NCBI RefSeq assembly: GCF_031128465.2 | Contig: NZ_CP155618.1 | Location: 3,152,501-3,216,500, forward strand | Reading direction: 5' to 3' | DNA from: Mariniflexile litorale | Lineage (GTDB): Bacteria; Bacteroidota; Bacteroidia; Flavobacteriales; Flavobacteriaceae | Length of the DNA stretch: 64,000 bases | Shown here: positions 59,997 to 64,000 of the stretch, in pieces | Numbering within the stretch: position 1 is the stretch's first letter | How the letters are laid out: each line of letters starts with the position of its first letter | Translations under genes and position numbers: made by a program | Notes under the pieces: model-generated | The model's database searches: none | The model's input: the letters and a program-made list of their open reading frames with translations, nothing else | Told to the model about the DNA's origin: nothing

Positions 59997-61544
59997 ATGA
60001 AAAATTTAAAAAACACATTTAAATTAAGTGTGTATTCACTTATGGCTATGCTAAGTTTATTAGCATGTAATGATAAACTAGATTTACAAGACGGACAGGT
60101 AAATACAGATGATATTGATTATACAAAAACAGAGAATATGATTCAACCTCTCATTGGTGCATATAATGCGTTTGCAACTCGAGGTTGGGAAGAATATATG
60201 CTTTTATCTGTTCGAGGAGACGATGTGAATGCTGGTGGGCTTGGAGACCAACAAGATTTTGCTAATACAGACATGTATAGCTATAATAAAGATTATTGGA
60301 TGTACAATTCCCTTTGGAACTTACATTATTCCGATATTATTAGTGTTAACAATGCTGCTAATTTAATTGAAAATTATAAAGCATTTGCTAGTCCAAGTGA
60401 AACGGCTAAAGCAGATCAATATATTGCAGAAACAAAGGTTTTAAGAGCCTGGTTTCATTTTAATTTATCAAGAGTTTTTGGTAGTATTTTTATTATAAAT
60501 ACGGCTATTCCAGATACAGAGATAAAAGATGGTGTTGCCTCCAAAGAGGAGGTTATGCAATATATTTCAGATTTAATGGATGAAGTAATCCCATTGTTAC
60601 CAGATTCTCGTCCTAACGAACGTAACGATGTTAAAGGAGGTGTTACCAAATACACCGCTTTAGCAATGAAAGCTTTAGCTAATTTAGAACTTAAAAATTA
60701 TCAAGACGTAGCCGATGCTACAGGAGCCATTATTACATCTAGTAAATTTTCGCTTTATCCAGATTTTTACCAAGCATTTAAAAAACCAGGAGAATTAAGT
60801 AATGAAAATCTATTAGAAATGCAATTTTCAGATTATAACTCTGGGACTGGAGATTTCTTCTATTATACTAACGGGGTTTCATATCAACCATTTGCTCCAC
60901 AAAACTGGACACCAGCAAGAGCCAATGCGGGTAGTGGTTGGGGCTTTTACGAACCTAGTTTAAAGTATATTAAATTCATGCTTACTCGAGGAGAAACGGT
61001 ACGTTTAGAAACTAGTGTGTTGTTTACAAATCGTGGCATCACTGAAATTAAAACAGATCCTAATTATGCTACATTACCAGCTTGGATAACAAATACTACC
61101 AAAGATGGTGATAGAATAAACGATTATTCTCGTGCCTTATTTGCAAGCGGAAAACACTATTTACCTTCTATACAATTAACAGAAGGAAGAAATGTTTATG
61201 GTGCTGGTAAAAACATGATCTGTATCCGTTATGCTGAAATTTTGTTAATGCATGCAGAAGCCTTAACAAGAGGAGCTACAAGTTCAGCAATGACTGCAGA
61301 TCAAGCCGTGAATACCGTAAGACTAAGAGCCGGTTTAGGAAATATTTCAGGAGTAACCTCACAACAAGTTATAGATGAAAAATTTGCTGAAATGGCCATG
61401 GAATGGGGAACTCGTTATTACGATATGATTAGACTCGCTAATTATAGCGAACTAAGTTATGATGGAAGAACATTCACTGCAGATAAGGCTTTATTACCTT
61501 ACCCTCAAGCGCAAGTTGATGCATTGCCATTAGGTGATAATTAA
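59997..61544 (+). CDS. SusD/RagB-type glycan-binding lipoprotein
   Basis: A 515-residue outer-membrane lipoprotein that covers the SusC channel and binds glycan. Signal: MKNLKNTFKLSVYSLMAMLS to Cys24 (LACND). The ATG at 59997 is preferred over the TTG at 59991. SusD patterns include MIQPLIGAYNAFATRGWEEY, AETKVLRAWFHFNLSRVFG, TKYTALAMKALANLELKNYQ and the C-terminal CIRYAEILLMHAEAL. The TPR-like helices and late MAMEWGTRYYDMIRLA (usually RxxDLxR) fit the family. It follows susC by 11 nt. Confidence 0.95.
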   Translation: MKNLKNTFKLSVYSLMAMLSLLACNDKLDLQDGQVNTDDIDYTKTENMIQPLIGAYNAFATRGWEEYMLLSVRGDDVNAGGLGDQQDFANTDMYSYNKDYWMYNSLWNLHYSDIISVNNAANLIENYKAFASPSETAKADQYIAETKVLRAWFHFNLSRVFGSIFIINTAIPDTEIKDGVASKEEVMQYISDLMDEVIPLLPDSRPNERNDVKGGVTKYTALAMKALANLELKNYQDVADATGAIITSSKFSLYPDFYQAFKKPGELSNENLLEMQFSDYNSGTGDFFYYTNGVSYQPFAPQNWTPARANAGSGWGFYEPSLKYIKFMLTRGETVRLETSVLFTNRGITEIKTDPNYATLPAWITNTTKDGDRINDYSRALFASGKHYLPSIQLTEGRNVYGAGKNMICIRYAEILLMHAEALTRGATSSAMTADQAVNTVRLRAGLGNISGVTSQQVIDEKFAEMAMEWGTRYYDMIRLANYSELSYDGRTFTADKALLPYPQAQVDALPLGDN

Positions 61545-61566
61545 TAATAATTTTAAACTACTAAGT

Positions 61567-62649
61567 ATGAAAAAATTCTTAAAATATATAATTGCTTTTT
61601 TTGTGATGCTACCAATAGTATCATGCAATGATGGTATAGACTCTATTACAGAAGTGGCTCCTGGAACCGATGAATCAGCACCAGTATTAAATCTTACTTA
61701 TCCTACTGGAGATATTGTAATACCTTTTACAGATACTGAAACAGATTTAAATATTATCTACAAAGTAATTGATGATATCGAGATTGGTTCAGTATCAGTA
61801 ATGCTGGATGGTATAAAGATTGATTCCAAGGATCGTTTTTTAGACTATAGAATATTTTTTGGGTCAGTTATCCATAAAAAACTTCAATTAGGAAATCATG
61901 AAATGCAAATAAGTGCTACCGATTTAAGTGGAAAAACGACAACACAATCACTTGCATTTAATGTAACTAATAAATACACTGCAAAATATGATGGTGAAAT
62001 TTTTTACATGCCATTTGAATTTGGAAAATATACAGAACTCATCTCCGAAACGGATCCAAATATTATTGGAACACCAGCTTTTGTAGAGGGAAAATCGGGT
62101 ACTAGTTACAAAGGAAATACAGGCTCTTATTTAACTTTTCCAACAACAGGATTAACAGGAGGATCATTTAGTGCTGCTATGTGGTACAAACTAACAGCAA
62201 CCCCAAGCAATGGAGGCATTTTAGTTGCTGGTCCAGAAGATGTTGTTAACGTGGGGTACCCAGCTATTCAAAATAATAGAAAAAGCGGATTTAGATTTTT
62301 TAGAGAACCTGGTGCTGCTGGATTTCAACGTTTTAAATTAAATGTTGGTAATGGAACTGCTGATGTTTGGGTTGATGGTGGCTCAGCTGCCGATGTTGCT
62401 ACTGATGCAGGATGGATTCATCTAGCATTTACAATATCTCCAACAAAAGCGATTGTTTATATTAATGGTACAGCAGTAAAGGAAAGTGCTATCACAGGTA
62501 TAGATTGGACAGGGTGTAATATATTATCTATTATGTCGGGAGCTCCTCGTTTTACAGGATGGGGTCATCTTTCAGATTTAAGTTATTTAGATGAATTTCG
62601 TCTATTTGACAAAGAATTAACACCCACAGAAATTCAAAGTATGATGTAA
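61567..62649 (+). CDS. Surface LamG-type lipoprotein of the polysaccharide locus
   Basis: A 360-residue lipoprotein: MKKFLKYIIAFFVMLPIVSC, Cys20. The ATG at 61567 fits; the open frame extends 11 residues before it and overlaps susD. An Ig-like segment at about 45-130 (VSVMLDGIKIDSKDRFLDYR, then ATDLSGKTTTQSLAFNVTN) precedes a concanavalin-like LamG domain at about 150-355 (FEFGKYTELI, GGSFSAAMWYKL, GWIHLAFTISPTKAIVYING, LDEFRLFDKELTPTEIQSM). In such loci this position often holds a surface glycan-binding protein (SusE/F-type), so it probably binds the target glycan. Specificity unknown. Confidence 0.88.
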   Translation: MKKFLKYIIAFFVMLPIVSCNDGIDSITEVAPGTDESAPVLNLTYPTGDIVIPFTDTETDLNIIYKVIDDIEIGSVSVMLDGIKIDSKDRFLDYRIFFGSVIHKKLQLGNHEMQISATDLSGKTTTQSLAFNVTNKYTAKYDGEIFYMPFEFGKYTELISETDPNIIGTPAFVEGKSGTSYKGNTGSYLTFPTTGLTGGSFSAAMWYKLTATPSNGGILVAGPEDVVNVGYPAIQNNRKSGFRFFREPGAAGFQRFKLNVGNGTADVWVDGGSAADVATDAGWIHLAFTISPTKAIVYINGTAVKESAITGIDWTGCNILSIMSGAPRFTGWGHLSDLSYLDEFRLFDKELTPTEIQSMM

Positions 62650-62722
62650 TCTTACTGCATTTGTTTAGTGCAATAAGTTTATAAAACTTTAATAATTAGT
62701 TTAGTGGTTTTTTGTTTTTAAT

Positions 62723-62757
62723 ATTTTAGCTGTATTTGTTTCAAATACAGCTAAAAT
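62723..62757 (+). terminator. Long hairpin between the LamG and glucanase genes
   Basis: A 16-bp perfect stem (62723-62738 with 62742-62757) and a TTT loop. Only a weak T-rich tail follows (TTAATTTAC). It may be a partial terminator or an mRNA-stabilising structure that sets lower expression of the enzyme than of SusCD. It ends 13 nt before the enzyme's ATG. Confidence 0.6.
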
Positions 62758-62770
62758 TAATTTACTCTAT

Positions 62771-64000
62771 ATGAAAATTTTATATCATTATAAATCATTG
62801 GTTTTTGTTTTTTTAGTTTTGTTTTTTTTAAACTGCAAAAACCATACAAAACAAAGCGAAGATTTACTTTTAAAAACTCAAAAAAGTGAACTTACAGACG
62901 ATGAACTTCTTAATTTAATTCAAAAACAAACTATTGACTATTTTTGGAATGGTGCTGAACCTAATTCTGGACTAGCAAGAGAGCGTTTGCATATGGATAA
63001 TATTTATCCAACATCTCCAAAAAACACCGTAACTACTGGTGGAAGCGGATTTGGACTTATGGCTATTCTAGTAGGCGTAGAAAGAGGATTTATTAATAAA
63101 GAAGATGCTTTTTCACGATTTGAAAAAATAATTAATTTTTTAGAAAAAGCAGATAGATTTCACGGTGCATGGCCACATTGGTTAAATGGTGAAACAGGAA
63201 AAATGCTACCTTTTAGTAAGAAGGATAATGGTGGTGATTTAGTAGAAACAGCCTTTTTGGTTCAAGGTTTATTAACGGTTTCAGAGTTTTATAAAAACGG
63301 GAGTATGCAGGAGCAAGCTCTTGTTTCTAAAATCGATAAGTTATGGAAAGAAGTAGAATGGGATTGGTACACTAAAAATGGTGAAGATGTATTGTATTGG
63401 CATTGGTCTCCAGAATTTGGTTGGGATATGAATTTTCCCGTGGGTGGCTATAACGAATGTTTAATTATGTATGTATTAGCAGCAGCGTCGCCAACATATC
63501 CTATAAAACCATCAGTATATCATAAAGGCTGGGCTAGAGATGGAAAAATTGTTTCGTCTGAAAAATTCTATGGTGAAGATCTGGTTTTAGATTATTATGA
63601 ACATGATGAATCTCCCGTTGGGCCACTTTTTTGGGCACATTATTCATATGTAGGGTTAAATCCTCACGGCCTTTCTGATCAATATGCCGATTATTGGAAA
63701 CTGGTTCAAAACCAAGCTAAAATTCATTACAAATATGCCCAAGATAATCCTAAGGATTATAAAGGTTATGGAGATAGTCTTTGGGGCTTAACTTCTAGTT
63801 ATTCTATAAAAGGATATAAAGGACATAGACCAGATAACGATTTAGGTGTTATTGCACCAACAGCCGCTTTATCATCTTTCCCATATACACCAAAAGAAAG
63901 CATGCAAATGCTTAGAAATTTATATGAAAATCATGATTCATTAATTGGCAAGTATGGTCCTTATGATGCATTTAGTTTACAAGATGATTGGTTTATGCCT
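62771..64000 (+). CDS. GH144-like (glucoamylase-family) lipoprotein, truncated by window end
   Basis: The first 410 codons of an exported enzyme; the frame runs to the last base of the window. Lipoprotein signal MKILYHYKSLVFVFLVLFFL to Cys22. Recognisable segments of the glycoamylase/GH144 family are LIQKQTIDYFWNGAEPNSGL, TTGGSGFGLMAILVGVERG, FHGAWPHWLNGETGKMLPFS, DNGGDLVETAFLVQGLLT, YWHWSPEFGWDMNFPVGGYN and VIAPTAALSSFPYTP. GH144 members characterised so far are endo-beta-1,2-glucanases, so cleavage of a beta-1,2-glucan is plausible. It closes the visible part of the locus; further enzymes likely lie to the right. Confidence 0.88.
   Translation, partial: MKILYHYKSLVFVFLVLFFLNCKNHTKQSEDLLLKTQKSELTDDELLNLIQKQTIDYFWNGAEPNSGLARERLHMDNIYPTSPKNTVTTGGSGFGLMAILVGVERGFINKEDAFSRFEKIINFLEKADRFHGAWPHWLNGETGKMLPFSKKDNGGDLVETAFLVQGLLTVSEFYKNGSMQEQALVSKIDKLWKEVEWDWYTKNGEDVLYWHWSPEFGWDMNFPVGGYNECLIMYVLAAASPTYPIKPSVYHKGWARDGKIVSSEKFYGEDLVLDYYEHDESPVGPLFWAHYSYVGLNPHGLSDQYADYWKLVQNQAKIHYKYAQDNPKDYKGYGDSLWGLTSSYSIKGYKGHRPDNDLGVIAPTAALSSFPYTPKESMQMLRNLYENHDSLIGKYGPYDAFSLQDDWFMP

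Noticed and set aside
1-64000. tRNA, rRNA, CRISPR, prophage or transposon
   Set aside because: No T-loop consensus in gene-free regions, no direct-repeat array, and no integrase or transposase frame was seen. A tRNA or Rfam scan would settle the RNA part.

Overview
The window is a 64 kb stretch of an AT-rich chromosome from a member of the Bacteroidota, almost certainly the family Flavobacteriaceae. The evidence is a SusC/SusD-type polysaccharide locus, promoters of the Bacteroidota form (TTTG, 19-20 nt, TAnnTTTG), and a gene stock typical of that family: TIGR02757, DUF349, an OstA-like protein, a BatA/VWA protein, tandem DUF368 proteins, and a run of peptidyl-prolyl isomerases beside MoxR. 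I found no rRNA, tRNA, CRISPR array, transposase, integrase or phage gene. Both ends cut a gene: nusB on the left and a GH144-like glucanase on the right.

Layout. 1-2.4 kb: nusB (5' end missing), a DUF1573 lipoprotein, yajC and a His/Tyr-rich secreted protein. 2.4-5.6 kb: a proline-synthesis group (GNAT enzyme, a 63-residue orphan, proC, proB) behind a long structured leader. proA does not follow proB; a broken DUF1566-type gene lies there instead. 5.6-13.9 kb: a leftward operon (BatA/VWA protein, a dihydroorotase homologue lacking its metal-binding histidines, a small membrane protein, a serine esterase), a family-2 glycosyltransferase, an M61 peptidase and a TIGR02757 protein. 14-17.7 kb: a siderophore-type TonB receptor and a PepSY reductase-like protein, with a 23-bp palindrome next to the promoter. 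17.8-24.7 kb: mdaB with a divergent LysR gene, lolD, folE, a small membrane protein, and a metal-type (probably zinc) TonB receptor with His-rich companions. 24.9-29.3 kb: DUF937 protein, serA, serC, an acyl-CoA reductase and a divergent ferredoxin, with a REP-like inverted repeat between serC and serA. 29.6-36 kb: a secreted orphan, a K+/H+ antiporter, ychF, trmD, mazG and a C1q-like secreted protein. 36-53.5 kb: mostly leftward housekeeping genes: aconitase, MoxR, three isomerase-family chaperones, DUF349 protein, aroE, two DUF368 polyprenyl-phosphate transporter homologues, a TPR protein, an aminotransferase and an OstA-like protein. 53.9-64 kb: a polysaccharide utilisation locus with a membrane sensor-regulator, SusC, SusD, a LamG surface lipoprotein and a GH144-like lipoprotein. 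A plausible target is a beta-1,2-glucan.

The functional themes are surface nutrient capture (two metal receptors and one glycan locus), envelope biogenesis (isomerase chaperones, DUF368, OstA, lolD, yajC) and core metabolism (proline, serine, shikimate, TCA cycle, pterin). I saw no clearly new multi-gene system. The best leads are the missing catalytic residues in the dihydroorotase homologue, the metal-receptor operators, the repeated TACGTCA sites before susC, and the apparent loss of proA. Functions come from reading the translations, without database searches.
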